Shown: positions 40,163 to 49,215, numbered from the stretch's first letter. The stretch: DNA of 64,000 bases from Pustulibacterium marinum (GCF_900116665.1 NZ_FPBK01000001.1:934760-998759), one strand, 5' to 3'. Notes: a model not told the origin generated them from the sequence alone. Numbers and translations: made by a program.

Positions 40163-41934
40163 TGAGTAAAGAAAATACAGGAAAAGCATTTGACCTAAAA
40201 TTAATCAAAAGGTTAGTAGCTTATACAAAACCCTATAAAGCCACCTATTATTTTGTGGTTATATCGGCTATTTTGCTAGCATTTTTGGCCGTGGCAAGAC
40301 CTTACATGCTAAAAACGGCGGTGAATGATTACATAACCGATAGTGATGAAAAAGGACTGCTATTGATTTGTGCTTTAATGCTTGGAGTTCTTTTGGTAGA
40401 AGTTACTATGCAATGGGCTTACAATTTCTATGCTAATCTGCTGGCTCAGGATTTGATCAAAGATATACGTATCAAGCTTTTTCAACACATGCTTCGTTTT
40501 AAAATGAAGTATTACGATAAATCTTCGGTTGGTGTTTTGGTTACGAGAACCGTGCAAGATATGGAACGTATTGGGGAGATATTCAGTAATGGTTTCTTTC
40601 AGATTATTAGTGATTTTCTTAAAATATTTGTCATCGCTGCGGTAATGTTGTTCAGTAGTTGGAAACTCACTTTAATTGTTTTCAGTATTCTTCCTATCAT
40701 TTTATATGCAACTTATTTGTTTCAGAAAGCCATGAAAAAGGCTTTTGTAGAAGTAAGAAGGGAAGTGTCTAATTTAAATTCCTTTGTGCAAGAACGAATC
40801 ACTGGAATGAAAATTCTTCAAATATTCACAAGAGAAAAAGAGGAGTATAAACAGTTCAAAGCGATTAACGAACGCCATAAAAAATCATGGGTTGCTACTG
40901 TTTGGTATAATTCTATTTTCTTGGCAGTGATAGAGTTAGTTTCGTCTGCTACCATAGGTTTGGTTGTTTGGTTTGGCGGACTCGATGCTGTGAAGAACGG
41001 AGCGACTATTGGAGATATTTTTATGTTTATTCAGCTAACACAAATGCTTTTCCGTCCTTTACGCCAAATTGCAGATAAATTCAACGGATTACAAATGGGA
41101 ATGGTAGCTGCCGGTCGTGTATTTGCAATTTTAGATACGGAAAGTAGTATAGATAACAAAGGAACTTTGGAAGCTTCTGAAATTAAAGGAGCTATTTCTT
41201 TTGATAAGGTTCATTTTGGATATACCGAAAAAGAAGAAGTTTTGCACGGTATTTCTTTTGATGTACATGTTGGCGAAACAGTAGCTATAGTTGGTGCCAC
41301 GGGAGCAGGTAAGTCTACGATTATCAACTTGTTGAACCGCTTTTATGAAATTCAATCTGGTGAAATAAAAATTGACAATACAAATATTGATGATTTCACA
41401 TTGACCTCTTTACGTAGTAACATAGCCATTGTTTTACAAGATGTTTTCCTGTTTGCCGATAGTATTCTGAATAATATTACACTGAAAAATGAAGAAATCA
41501 AAGAAGAAGATGTCATTGCAGCGGCGAAAGATATAGGTGTTCATGATTTTATCAACACGCTTCCTGGAGGATATCATTACAATGTAAAAGAGCGCGGAAC
41601 CATGTTATCTTCCGGTCAAAGACAGTTAATTGCATTTTTAAGAGCTTATGTAAGCAATCCAAGTATTCTTATCTTGGATGAAGCAACTTCATCTGTAGAT
41701 TCTTATTCAGAAATGCTTATTCAAGAAGCTACTGAAAAAATTACAGAAGGTAGAACCTCTATTGTTATTGCCCATCGCTTGGCAACTATCAAAAAAGCAT
41801 CAAAAATTTTGGTAATGGATTCTGGTACTATTGTAGAATCCGGCACGCACGAAGAATTGCTTGAAAAGGAAAATGGCTATTACCGTAATTTGTATGAAGT
41901 TCAGTTTATGGCTGAAGAAAGAAGAGTTTCTTAA
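40162..41934 (+). CDS. MsbA-like ABC exporter (fused membrane and ATPase)
   Basis: 590 residues, a half-transporter: six-helix type 1 exporter domain (residues ~1-330) followed by the ATPase with Walker A GATGAGKST (~377-385), Q-loop IVLQDVFLFADS, signature LSSGQRQ (one change from LSGGQ), Walker B ILILDEATSSVD and the switch His in IAHRLATIKKA. It forms a homodimer or pairs with another half-transporter, and exports lipids or drugs. The gene starts on the last base of truA. Substrate cannot be determined, although MsbA itself flips lipid A. Confidence 0.92.
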   Translation: MSKENTGKAFDLKLIKRLVAYTKPYKATYYFVVISAILLAFLAVARPYMLKTAVNDYITDSDEKGLLLICALMLGVLLVEVTMQWAYNFYANLLAQDLIKDIRIKLFQHMLRFKMKYYDKSSVGVLVTRTVQDMERIGEIFSNGFFQIISDFLKIFVIAAVMLFSSWKLTLIVFSILPIILYATYLFQKAMKKAFVEVRREVSNLNSFVQERITGMKILQIFTREKEEYKQFKAINERHKKSWVATVWYNSIFLAVIELVSSATIGLVVWFGGLDAVKNGATIGDIFMFIQLTQMLFRPLRQIADKFNGLQMGMVAAGRVFAILDTESSIDNKGTLEASEIKGAISFDKVHFGYTEKEEVLHGISFDVHVGETVAIVGATGAGKSTIINLLNRFYEIQSGEIKIDNTNIDDFTLTSLRSNIAIVLQDVFLFADSILNNITLKNEEIKEEDVIAAAKDIGVHDFINTLPGGYHYNVKERGTMLSSGQRQLIAFLRAYVSNPSILILDEATSSVDSYSEMLIQEATEKITEGRTSIVIAHRLATIKKASKILVMDSGTIVESGTHEELLEKENGYYRNLYEVQFMAEERRVS

Positions 41935-41939
41935 TTAAA

Positions 41940-42728
41940 TTATTCAAGATCTTCTGTCATCATGTTGATGAGTTCATCATGATCATCATACAACACAAAT
42001 TCACCGTTTTTGATGAATGAAATTTGTCCGGTCTCTTCAGAAACAACTAGCGCCAAAGCATCTGTTCTTTCCGTAATTCCAACCGCGGCTCTGTGTCTTA
42101 ATCCAAAACGTTGTGGAATGGTACGCTCATTAGAAACTGGTAAGATTACACGGGTAGCTACAACATGGTTGTCTTCAATAATAATGGCTCCGTCGTGCAA
42201 CGGACTATTTTTATAAAAAATACTTTCTAAGAGCGGAATGTTCACCTCAGCATACATTTCATCTCCCGTATTTTTTACAAAATCTAAAGGGTTATTTCTC
42301 TCAATGACAATGAGTGCACCTGTTTTGGTTTGCGCCAATTTCTGACAACCTTTAATTATTACGCTTACATTGGTGCTTACGCTGGAAGTTTCATTTTTAA
42401 GAAAGTGAAAATGGCGCATGAAATTCTTTCTATTGGCTAAGTTAGATGAACCTACCATCAATAAAAATTTCCTGATTTCTTGCTGAAAAACCACAATTAA
42501 AGCGAAGAATCCTGCTTGGAAAAACTTATCAAAAATACTACTCAATAATTCCATCTGTAGCAATTTTGTAATTTGAAAAATCACATAAATAATTACAATT
42601 CCAATGAAAATATTAAGAGCGGCAGTGCCTTTTATCAATTTGTATAAATAATACAAAAGGGTAGCTACCAAAAGGATGTCGAGCAAATCTACAATGCCGA
42701 TTTCCAGAAAATCAAACGGGTTTTTCAA
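41940..42728 (-). CDS. cdaA: Diadenylate cyclase CdaA (TTG start)
   Basis: 262 residues. Three hydrophobic helices at ~15-90 precede a DisA-N cyclase domain with the catalytic DGA (HDGAIII, 179-181) and RHR (LRHRAAVG, 211-213) motifs, so it should make c-di-AMP from two ATP. The start codon is TTG at 42728 (KNPFDFLEIGIVDLLDILL follows, the normal CdaA N-terminus); no in-frame ATG fits. It is the last gene of the folP-lipoprotein-cdaA cluster, 32 bases after the lipoprotein gene. No CdaR or GlmM gene is next to it, unlike in Firmicutes. Confidence 0.92.
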   Translation of the reverse strand: MKNPFDFLEIGIVDLLDILLVATLLYYLYKLIKGTAALNIFIGIVIIYVIFQITKLLQMELLSSIFDKFFQAGFFALIVVFQQEIRKFLLMVGSSNLANRKNFMRHFHFLKNETSSVSTNVSVIIKGCQKLAQTKTGALIVIERNNPLDFVKNTGDEMYAEVNIPLLESIFYKNSPLHDGAIIIEDNHVVATRVILPVSNERTIPQRFGLRHRAAVGITERTDALALVVSEETGQISFIKNGEFVLYDDHDELINMMTEDLE

Positions 42729-42760
42729 AGCCTTGTTTTTTGTAAAAATATAAATTTAAA

Positions 42761-43480
42761 CTACAGCGTACAACCACAATCTGGTAGTTTGCCTTCATTA
42801 TAAACAAATTGAATGGGAGCAATAGTAATCAAATCGCCCGCTGCTTTTTTAGCGAGTTGCAGGTTTGTAATGTATTGCTGAAAGGTTAAATGCTCGTCAA
42901 AATTAAGATAGAGAATGGTTTCTTTATTTGGAGCAGAAAAGTCTGCAAATTCTTTGATAAAAGCTACGAGTTCACCTCTCTCAGCAGAAGTTCCGTTCAG
43001 TGTAATTTTGTTTTCTTTGTTGAAATTAATAGTGATTGGGAATTTATTTGTATAATCATTATGGTGTTCTTCAATATAAAATTTAGAAAACTGATCATCA
43101 ACCAAATATTCCGTTTCGGTGAAGTCTATAAAGGATAGGTTTTCAATTTCTTTATTGTTTACTGAAAAATAATTCTTGGCATCTTCATTTTTGTGCATCT
43201 CATTATTTTTCTTTTTTTCTTGTAGCATTTTAATCGTTGGAATTGCCTGTTTTAAAGCTAATCTTTTGTCAACATGCAAAACCCAATTTGTGGTAGAAAT
43301 AAGGTTTTTTCGGTTGAGTTCTACAGAATCCTTTTCGTTAGGATTGAAAAATAAATAAGCTGCCGAGTAATCTAACATATCAGTTTTGGTAGCCGTGGAA
43401 ACTTCGGGCAATTCTATTTCTTTTTTATTTCCGCAGGAAATAAAGCTCACGATTAAAAATAGGAATATGTACTTTTTCAT
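42761..43480 (-). CDS. Lipoprotein between folP and cdaA
   Basis: 239 residues from the ATG at 43480, whose ATGA overlaps the folP stop; a frame from 43522 would add 14 residues inside folP. The signal MKKYIFLFLIVSFISC gives lipid Cys16. The C-terminal half has QYITNLQLAKKAAGDLITIA and ends PDCGCTL. The C-terminal segment is loosely reminiscent of ExbD-like periplasmic domains, but I cannot support that firmly. Its fixed place between folP and cdaA makes it a candidate partner or regulator of the cyclase; this is inference. Confidence 0.65.
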   Translation of the reverse strand: MKKYIFLFLIVSFISCGNKKEIELPEVSTATKTDMLDYSAAYLFFNPNEKDSVELNRKNLISTTNWVLHVDKRLALKQAIPTIKMLQEKKKNNEMHKNEDAKNYFSVNNKEIENLSFIDFTETEYLVDDQFSKFYIEEHHNDYTNKFPITINFNKENKITLNGTSAERGELVAFIKEFADFSAPNKETILYLNFDEHLTFQQYITNLQLAKKAAGDLITIAPIQFVYNEGKLPDCGCTL

Positions 43481-44313
43481 AATGATACAGTCGCTTTTAA
43501 TTGTTCTGAAATGGCAATGCATTCCATGGCTTCTTTTACATCGTGAACGCGCAATAGTTGTGCCCCTTTTTGCAGTGCAATGGTGTTTAAAGCGCTAGTG
43601 CCGTTCAGCGCATCTTTGGCTGAAGTTTTCAGTAATTTATAGATCATTGATTTTCTAGAAATTCCTACTAAAATGGGAAGGTCAAAAATGTGTAGCATTT
43701 CTAGATGCTGCATTAATTCGTAATTTTCTTCCAATGTTTTTGCAAAACCAAATCCGGGATCAATTATGATATCATTCACCCCCAAATCTTTCACTTTTTT
43801 AACTTTTTCTGATAGATGAAGGTTTACTTCTTTGGTAATGTTGTGATAGCCGGTTTTCTCTTGCATATTTTGTGGATTTCCTTTCATATGCATCATAATG
43901 TAAGGAACTTGCAGCTTAGCTATGGTAGCAAACATTTCAGAATCAAGATCTCCTGCAGCAATGTCATTAATGATGGCGGCTCCGGCATTCACACAGGTTT
44001 CGGCAACTTTACTTCTAAAAGTATCAATGGATAAAAGTGCTTTAGGAAATTCTTTCAGAATTATTTCAATAGCAGGTAATAGACGATCAATTTCTTCATT
44101 TTCGGAAACGTCTGCAGCTCCGGGACGCGAACTGTAGGCGCCAAGATCTATAAAAGTAGCTCCTTCCGAAATCATTTTTTCCGTTTGCTCTAAAATAGCG
44201 TCTTGAGAATTGTGTTTTCCGCCATCAAAGAAAGAATCTGGAGTTACGTTTAAAACTCCCATCACTTTTGGAGTGGAAAAATCTATGAGTGCTCCTTTAC
44301 AATTAATTGTCAT
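43477..44313 (-). CDS. folP: Dihydropteroate synthase
   Basis: 278 residues. Signatures: VMGVLNVTPDSFFDGGKH (first DHPS motif), LGAYSSRPGAADVSENEEI (second), then IINDIAAG, YIMMHMKGNPQNMQ, IIDPGFGFAKTLEENYELM, LVGISRKSMI, with RVHDVKEA at the C-terminal end. It condenses p-aminobenzoate with dihydropterin pyrophosphate in folate synthesis and is the sulfonamide target. First gene of a minus-strand operon with the lipoprotein and cdaA. Divergent from the DUF1599 gene. Confidence 0.94.
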   Translation of the reverse strand: MTINCKGALIDFSTPKVMGVLNVTPDSFFDGGKHNSQDAILEQTEKMISEGATFIDLGAYSSRPGAADVSENEEIDRLLPAIEIILKEFPKALLSIDTFRSKVAETCVNAGAAIINDIAAGDLDSEMFATIAKLQVPYIMMHMKGNPQNMQEKTGYHNITKEVNLHLSEKVKKVKDLGVNDIIIDPGFGFAKTLEENYELMQHLEMLHIFDLPILVGISRKSMIYKLLKTSAKDALNGTSALNTIALQKGAQLLRVHDVKEAMECIAISEQLKATVSL

Positions 44314-44440
44314 TACTTTGTGTATTGTTTTGATTTTTAAAAGACTAAGTTTTGTTGTGGGTAGTGAACTAAAACTTTCAATCCTTGTTTTTGAACATTT
44401 GAAATATTTAAGCGAAATTTACGGAAATTTGAATGAAACA

Positions 44441-44992
44441 ATGCAAAAAACCTCACAACAATATGATGAAGTAATTGCCATTTGCAGGCAGTTATTTATG
44501 AATAAAATGAAAGATTATGGATGTGCTTGGCGTATTTTAAGACTCCCTTCACTTACCGATCAAATTTTTATCAAAGCGCAAAGAATTCGTAGTCTTCAAG
44601 AAAATGAGGTGAGAAAAGTAGATGAAGATGAATCATCAGAATTTATTGGTATCATAAACTATTCTATCATGGCATTGATTCAACTTGAAAAAGGAGTGGT
44701 AGATCAGCCAGATTTGGATATTGATACTGCTGCGGAGTTATATGATAAACACATTGGAATCACTAAAACATTGATGGAGAATAAAAATCATGATTACGGT
44801 GAGGCTTGGCGCGAAATGAGAATTAGTTCATTGACCGATTTAATTCTGCAAAAACTATTGAGAGTTAAGCAAATTGAAGATAATAAAGGAAAAACAATTG
44901 TATCTGAAGGCATTGATGCCAACTACCAAGATATGATCAATTATTCGGTTTTTGCTTTGATCTTAATGAAAGAACAAACCGCAGCCAACTAA
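44441..44992 (+). CDS. DUF1599 protein with two tandem domains
   Basis: 183 residues from the ATG at 44441 (MQKTSQQYDEVIAICRQLF). A longer frame reaching back to 44210 runs antisense through folP and is a shadow. The protein contains two copies of the DUF1599 motif: MNKMKDYGCAWRILRLPSLT (then DQIFIKAQRI) and MENKNHDYGEAWREMRISSL (then TDLILQKLLRV). The family is grouped with nucleotide-modification-associated proteins, with no known activity. It precedes the BT_3928-like gene by 24 bases. Confidence 0.85.
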   Translation: MQKTSQQYDEVIAICRQLFMNKMKDYGCAWRILRLPSLTDQIFIKAQRIRSLQENEVRKVDEDESSEFIGIINYSIMALIQLEKGVVDQPDLDIDTAAELYDKHIGITKTLMENKNHDYGEAWREMRISSLTDLILQKLLRVKQIEDNKGKTIVSEGIDANYQDMINYSVFALILMKEQTAAN

Positions 44993-45016
44993 TCAACCTC
45001 CTCTAAACCAACAACT

Positions 45017-46111
45017 ATGAAGATAATAACCAATATTAGTAGATTTCTAGTCGGAATTTTATTTATCGTCAGTGGCTTTGTGAAACTGGTAGATCCGATG
45101 GGATTCTCTTTTAAATTGCAAGAATATTTTAGCGAAGCCGTATTAAACTTGACGTTTTTAGAACCATATGCACTTTGGATTTCTCTTTTTGTAGTGATTT
45201 TTGAATTGTTACTGGGAGTAATGCTCTTAGTTGGATTTAAACGAAAGTTTACGCTTTGGAGTTTACTTCTAATGATTGTTTTCTTTACGTTTCTAACATT
45301 CTATTCGGCATATTTTAATAAAGTTACCGATTGTGGTTGTTTTGGTGATGCTGTAAAACTTTCTCCATGGGGAACTTTCTGGAAAGATGTTGTATTGCTC
45401 GTTTTAATTCTGATTTTATTTGCCGGGAAAAAATACATTAAACCTGTTTTAAGTAAAAAATTTGCTTTCAGAATATCTTTATTATCCCTGCTTGGTTGTT
45501 GTGTGTTGGCAAATTACGTATTACAACATTTACCTATAATAGATTTTAGACCTTATAAGGTTGGAAATAATATTACCGAAGGAATGATTGTGCCCGAAGA
45601 TGCTCCTGAGGCTGTTTTTGAATATGCTTGGAAGTTTGATGTAAATGGCGAAGAAAAAATCATCAAAACTACGGGTGATTATCCCAAAGTAGATGGAGAA
45701 TTATTAGGGGTTGAAACTACAGAGATTGAAGAAGGATATCATCCGCCAATTCATGATTTTACCATAGAAAGAGACGGTGAAGATTATACGCAGGAAATGA
45801 TGCAAGAGCCAAAATTGATCATCATGATTTCGTATGATTTAGAATTGTCATCAGATGAAGGCCTTCAGAACATTAAAGATGTAACGGATAAAGCTTTAAA
45901 ATCAGGTTACAAGGTAATTGCTATGACTTCTTCTTCACCGGAACAAGCACAGCCTTTTAAAGAAAAGTATGGTTTTAACTTTGATTTCTACTTTACAGAT
46001 ATGACTACTTTAAAAACCATTGTACGTTCCAATCCTGGATTGTTGAAATTAAATGAAGGAACCATTGTTCAAAAACTGCATTACAATGATGCAGATGAGT
46101 TAGAATTATAA
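45017..46111 (+). CDS. BT_3928-family DoxX-type membrane protein
   Basis: 364 residues. N-terminal four-helix DoxX domain: ISRFLVGILFIVSGFVKLVD (the family start), LLGVMLLVGFKRKFTLWSLL, then FNKVTDCGCFGDAVKLSPWG, whose CGCFGD motif resembles methylamine-utilisation MauE/DoxX proteins. A further membrane helix at ~155-175 anchors a C-terminal extracytoplasmic region with a thioredoxin-like flavour (VIAMTSSSPEQAQPFKEKYG) but no CxxC. It is probably involved in periplasmic redox or thiol chemistry. Followed 1 base later by the permease gene. Confidence 0.85.
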   Translation: MKIITNISRFLVGILFIVSGFVKLVDPMGFSFKLQEYFSEAVLNLTFLEPYALWISLFVVIFELLLGVMLLVGFKRKFTLWSLLLMIVFFTFLTFYSAYFNKVTDCGCFGDAVKLSPWGTFWKDVVLLVLILILFAGKKYIKPVLSKKFAFRISLLSLLGCCVLANYVLQHLPIIDFRPYKVGNNITEGMIVPEDAPEAVFEYAWKFDVNGEEKIIKTTGDYPKVDGELLGVETTEIEEGYHPPIHDFTIERDGEDYTQEMMQEPKLIIMISYDLELSSDEGLQNIKDVTDKALKSGYKVIAMTSSSPEQAQPFKEKYGFNFDFYFTDMTTLKTIVRSNPGLLKLNEGTIVQKLHYNDADELEL

Positions 46112-46112
46112 T

Positions 46113-47183
46113 TTGCTACAATATATACTACATAAAATAGGTTATGCATTGCTCACATTGTGGGGAGTGGTAACGGTTATTTTTTTATTGTTCAATTTAT
46201 TAAGCGACCCTGCTCGCATGATGTTAGATCAAAATGAAAGCAGTGAACAATTGGCCATCGTTCGTAAAAAATATGGTTTTGATAAACCGCTTACGACGCA
46301 ATATGGTTACTATTTGAATGACTTATCGCCTATATCTTTTCATAGGAATCAGTCATCCAATTACACCTATTTTTCATCTGAAAAATATACAGGTATAGCG
46401 CTGTTTTCAATGGGAGAAACTACAGTAGCATTAAAATTTCCGTATTTAAGAACATCATTTCAAAAAACAGGAAAAAACGTTTCAGAAGTTATTGGGGATA
46501 CTTTGCCCAATACAATTGTTTTGGCAATAGCTGCAATTTGTGTAGCTATGTTTATTGGGGTTGTTCTAGGAATTATTTCTGCCTTGGAAAAAGATACTTG
46601 GATAGATAAAGCAATTCAGGTTGTAAGTACTTTTGGAATGAGTGTTCCATCATTCTTTAGTGCCATTTTGTTTGCTTGGCTTTTTGGTTTTGTACTGCAC
46701 GAGTATACGGGATTAAAAATGACAGGAAGTTTGTATGAAATGGATGATTTTGGAGAGAGAATATCTGTGCAATGGAAAAACCTTATTTTACCTGCACTTA
46801 CATTAGGAATTCGACCTTTAGGTGTTGTGATACAATTAATGCGAAATTCCCTATTAGAAGTCCTGAGTTTAGATTATATTCGTACAGCAAAAGCAAAAGG
46901 ATTAAAATCGTTTCAAGTGATTTGTAAACATGCGCTCAAAAATGCTTTAAATCCGGTAGTTACAGCAGTTTCAGGTTGGTTTGCAAGTATGCTTGCCGGA
47001 GCCGTTTTTGTAGAGTATATTTTTGGCTGGAATGGCCTTGGAAAAGAAATTGTAGACGCTCTAAATACATCAGATCTGCCAGTGATTATGGGAGCTGTTT
47101 TAGTAATAGCATGCATGTTTATTTTAATTAATATTTTGGTCGATGTACTGTATGCTTGGTTAGATCCAAAAGTTAGATTATAA
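46113..47183 (+). CDS. OppB/DppB-type ABC permease without partners (TTG start)
   Basis: 356 residues starting at a TTG one base after the previous stop codon (LQYILHKIGYALLTLWGVVT, the classic OppB start). The inner-membrane permease motif is SLDYIRTAKAKGLKSFQVIC (EAA loop) followed by KHALKNALNPVVTAVS. Six hydrophobic segments are visible. No ATPase, second permease or solute-binding protein gene is in this operon, so the other subunits must be elsewhere. An unusually long external segment (residues ~60-115, YYLNDLSPISFHRNQSSNYT) follows the first helix. Import of peptides or nickel is the family role. Confidence 0.85.
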   Translation: MLQYILHKIGYALLTLWGVVTVIFLLFNLLSDPARMMLDQNESSEQLAIVRKKYGFDKPLTTQYGYYLNDLSPISFHRNQSSNYTYFSSEKYTGIALFSMGETTVALKFPYLRTSFQKTGKNVSEVIGDTLPNTIVLAIAAICVAMFIGVVLGIISALEKDTWIDKAIQVVSTFGMSVPSFFSAILFAWLFGFVLHEYTGLKMTGSLYEMDDFGERISVQWKNLILPALTLGIRPLGVVIQLMRNSLLEVLSLDYIRTAKAKGLKSFQVICKHALKNALNPVVTAVSGWFASMLAGAVFVEYIFGWNGLGKEIVDALNTSDLPVIMGAVLVIACMFILINILVDVLYAWLDPKVRL

Positions 47184-47206
47184 ACCCCCAATTGAATATG
47201 AATTAC

Positions 47207-47707
47207 ATGAAAAAAATAATAGCAATTTTAGTCTTCTTTACAGTTGCTAATCTTTCTGCACAGAAAACATCATTTTCCGATAAAGCCCTTGCTGAAAAAA
47301 TGGTAACATTAGATGGTAAGCAAATTTCATTTGAAAATATTTTGAATGAATACAAAGGCAAAACAGTAGTAATAGATGTTTGGGCCAGTTGGTGTTCAGA
47401 TTGTATCAAAGGAATGCCAAATGTTAAGAAATTACAGGAAGAATACGGTAATGAAGATACTGTATTCTTGTTTTTGTCCTTAGATAGAGTAGAGGATTCC
47501 TGGCATAAGGGAATCGAAAAATATAATGTAGAAGGTGAACATTATTTCATTCAAGCAGGTTGGAAAGCCAGTAAATTTTGTGCTGATATTGAACTTGATT
47601 GGATTCCACGCTACATGATTGTTGATAAAGAAGGTAACATAGCCTATTACAAAGCAATAAAAGCAAACGACGAACAATTCATAAATCATTTAAAATTTTT
47701 ACAATGA
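47207..47707 (+). CDS. TlpA-like thioredoxin-fold protein
   Basis: 166 residues from the ATG at 47207 (MKKIIAILVFFTVANLSAQ, signal peptide); an ATG at 47198 in the same frame is an alternative. The active site is WASWCSDCIKGMPNVKKL (CSDC), a TlpA/ResA-like thiol-disulfide oxidoreductase acting in the periplasm. The sequence VDKEGNIAYYKAIKA near the C-terminus carries the usual strand pattern. It overlaps tpiA by 4 bases and follows the permease gene by 23 bases, part of one mRNA with the DoxX-type gene, which shares the redox theme. Confidence 0.88.
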   Translation: MKKIIAILVFFTVANLSAQKTSFSDKALAEKMVTLDGKQISFENILNEYKGKTVVIDVWASWCSDCIKGMPNVKKLQEEYGNEDTVFLFLSLDRVEDSWHKGIEKYNVEGEHYFIQAGWKASKFCADIELDWIPRYMIVDKEGNIAYYKAIKANDEQFINHLKFLQ

Positions 47708-48456
47708 GAAGTAAAATAGTTGCAGGTAACTGGAAGATGAATAACGATCTTTCTGCTACAGAAACATTAATCACTGCATTAAAAGAAACCATAAAAGATC
47801 CTCAAGTAGAAGTAATGATTGCTCCTACTTTTACCAACTTGTATAGTGCTTTTGAAGCATTAAAGGACAATAAAATTGAAGTAATAGCACAAAATATGCA
47901 CTTTGCAGAAAACGGAGCTTATACCGGAGAAATTTCTGCAGACATGTTGAAAAGTGTTGGTGTTAAAACCGTTATTTTAGGACACTCTGAAAGAAGAGCA
48001 TATTTTGCTGAAACCGATGAAACACTTGCTAAAAAAGTTGGAGCAGTGTTAGAAAACGGTATGCGTACTATTTTCTGTTTTGGTGAAGAATTAGAAGACA
48101 GAAAAGCAGAGAAACATTTTGAAGTTGTAGAAAATCAAATCAAAAATGCATTATTTGGTTTTGATGCAGAAGCTTTTAAAAGCATCGTTCTAGCTTATGA
48201 ACCAGTTTGGGCAATTGGAACAGGTGAAACAGCTTCTCCAGAACAAGCTCAGGAAGTTCATGCTTTTGTTAGAAAAGTAATTGCAGATAAATATGGTGAT
48301 GCTGTAGCTAGCGAAGTTTCTATCCTTTACGGTGGAAGTGTAAAGCCTGCAAACGCTAAAGAAATTTTCTCTAAAGAAGATGTTGATGGTGGTCTTATTG
48401 GTGGAGCAGCATTAAAAGCAGAGGATTTCAACGCTATTGTAGAAGGACTTTCTTAA
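47704..48456 (+). CDS. tpiA: Triosephosphate isomerase
   Basis: 250 residues. VAGNWKMNNDLSATETLI (Asn, Lys of the active site), VILGHSERRAYF (catalytic His), AYEPVWAIGTGETASPEQAQ (catalytic Glu and loop 6) and ILYGGSVKPANAKEIF are all intact. It interconverts dihydroxyacetone phosphate and glyceraldehyde 3-phosphate in glycolysis. The ATG overlaps the thioredoxin stop codon by 4 bases; a strong terminator follows. Confidence 0.97.
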   Translation: MRSKIVAGNWKMNNDLSATETLITALKETIKDPQVEVMIAPTFTNLYSAFEALKDNKIEVIAQNMHFAENGAYTGEISADMLKSVGVKTVILGHSERRAYFAETDETLAKKVGAVLENGMRTIFCFGEELEDRKAEKHFEVVENQIKNALFGFDAEAFKSIVLAYEPVWAIGTGETASPEQAQEVHAFVRKVIADKYGDAVASEVSILYGGSVKPANAKEIFSKEDVDGGLIGGAALKAEDFNAIVEGLS

Positions 48457-48478
48457 TAGTTTTAAATAGAATTTGTTA

Positions 48479-48509
48479 AAAGACGGGTGTACACCCGTCT
48501 TTTTTTTGC
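48479..48509 (+). terminator. Terminator after tpiA
   Basis: AAGACGGGTGT / ACACCCGTCTT, essentially no loop beyond the stem, followed by T8. Confidence 0.9.
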
Positions 48510-48637
48510 TCAAAACTTAAATCGGCGTTAAGGTGTTGCTTTTAGTTGGTCATCCATAAACATCCTTTTACCTTGGTCAAAATATTATGGAAACGTCTAT
48601 AATAGTAGAATTGAAAATAAACCTTTAAAAACAGATT

Positions 48638-49117
48638 ATGTTAAAATCAGCTAAAGCAAAATTAGTAATGTTCTTGAGTTTTGTAAGTATGTTAGGAGCT
48701 CAGGCACAAACGGAAAATACCAATGTAACAGATTCAGATCTTCAGAAATTTGCAGACATATTTATGGAAGTACAAACTGAAAATCAGAATGTGCAACAAG
48801 AAATGGTTAAGGTGATCAAAGAAAATGGATTGGAACCTCAAAGATTTCAAGAAATTCAAAAAGCGCAAATGGATCCAAACACTACTGCAGAAGTAACCGA
48901 TGAAGAGACAAAATCATACGAAGCTGTAATGAGTGTTTTAATGGAAATGCAACCAAAATTTGAAGCGAAAATGCAAAAAATAGTTACCGATAATGGATTG
49001 ACATTAGAGCGATACCAGAAAGTAGCGACTGTAATTCAAACGGACACAGCATTACAGCAGAAATTGCAAAATATCATTGTGGCTCGCCAATCAGGTAATG
49101 AAAATACCGAAGGATAA
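48638..49117 (+). CDS. DUF4168 secreted protein
   Basis: 159 residues with a signal peptide, LVMFLSFVSMLGAQA. The mature part repeats a helical unit twice: LQKFADIFMEVQTENQNVQQ followed by GLEPQRFQEIQ, and YEAVMSVLMEMQPKFEAKMQ followed by GLTLERYQKVA. This twofold pattern is DUF4168. Such small helical periplasmic proteins have no assigned function. Monocistronic with its own terminator. Confidence 0.85.
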   Translation: MLKSAKAKLVMFLSFVSMLGAQAQTENTNVTDSDLQKFADIFMEVQTENQNVQQEMVKVIKENGLEPQRFQEIQKAQMDPNTTAEVTDEETKSYEAVMSVLMEMQPKFEAKMQKIVTDNGLTLERYQKVATVIQTDTALQQKLQNIIVARQSGNENTEG

Positions 49118-49139
49118 AAAAATACACTTAAAGAAAAAT

Positions 49140-49172
49140 GAAGCGACTTCTTGAATGGAGTCGCTTTTTTAT
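49140..49172 (+). terminator. Terminator after the DUF4168 gene
   Basis: AAGCGACT / AGTCGCTT stem with T run. Its stem is nearly the same as the terminator at 58040-58072. Confidence 0.85.
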
Positions 49173-49207
49173 TTATTTCATTTGGTTTCGTTTGATTTTC
49201 TATTTGT

Positions 49208-49215
49208 TACCTTTG
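49208..49215 (+). promoter_or_regulatory. -7 box of prmA-clpS
   Basis: TACCTTTG, perfect TAnnTTTG, with TTTG (49181-49184) 23 bases upstream. The ATG follows at 49232. Confidence 0.6.

Noticed and set aside
44210..44440. 77-residue N-terminal extension of the DUF1599 protein
   Set aside because: Runs antisense through the 5' part of folP and across the divergent promoter region.
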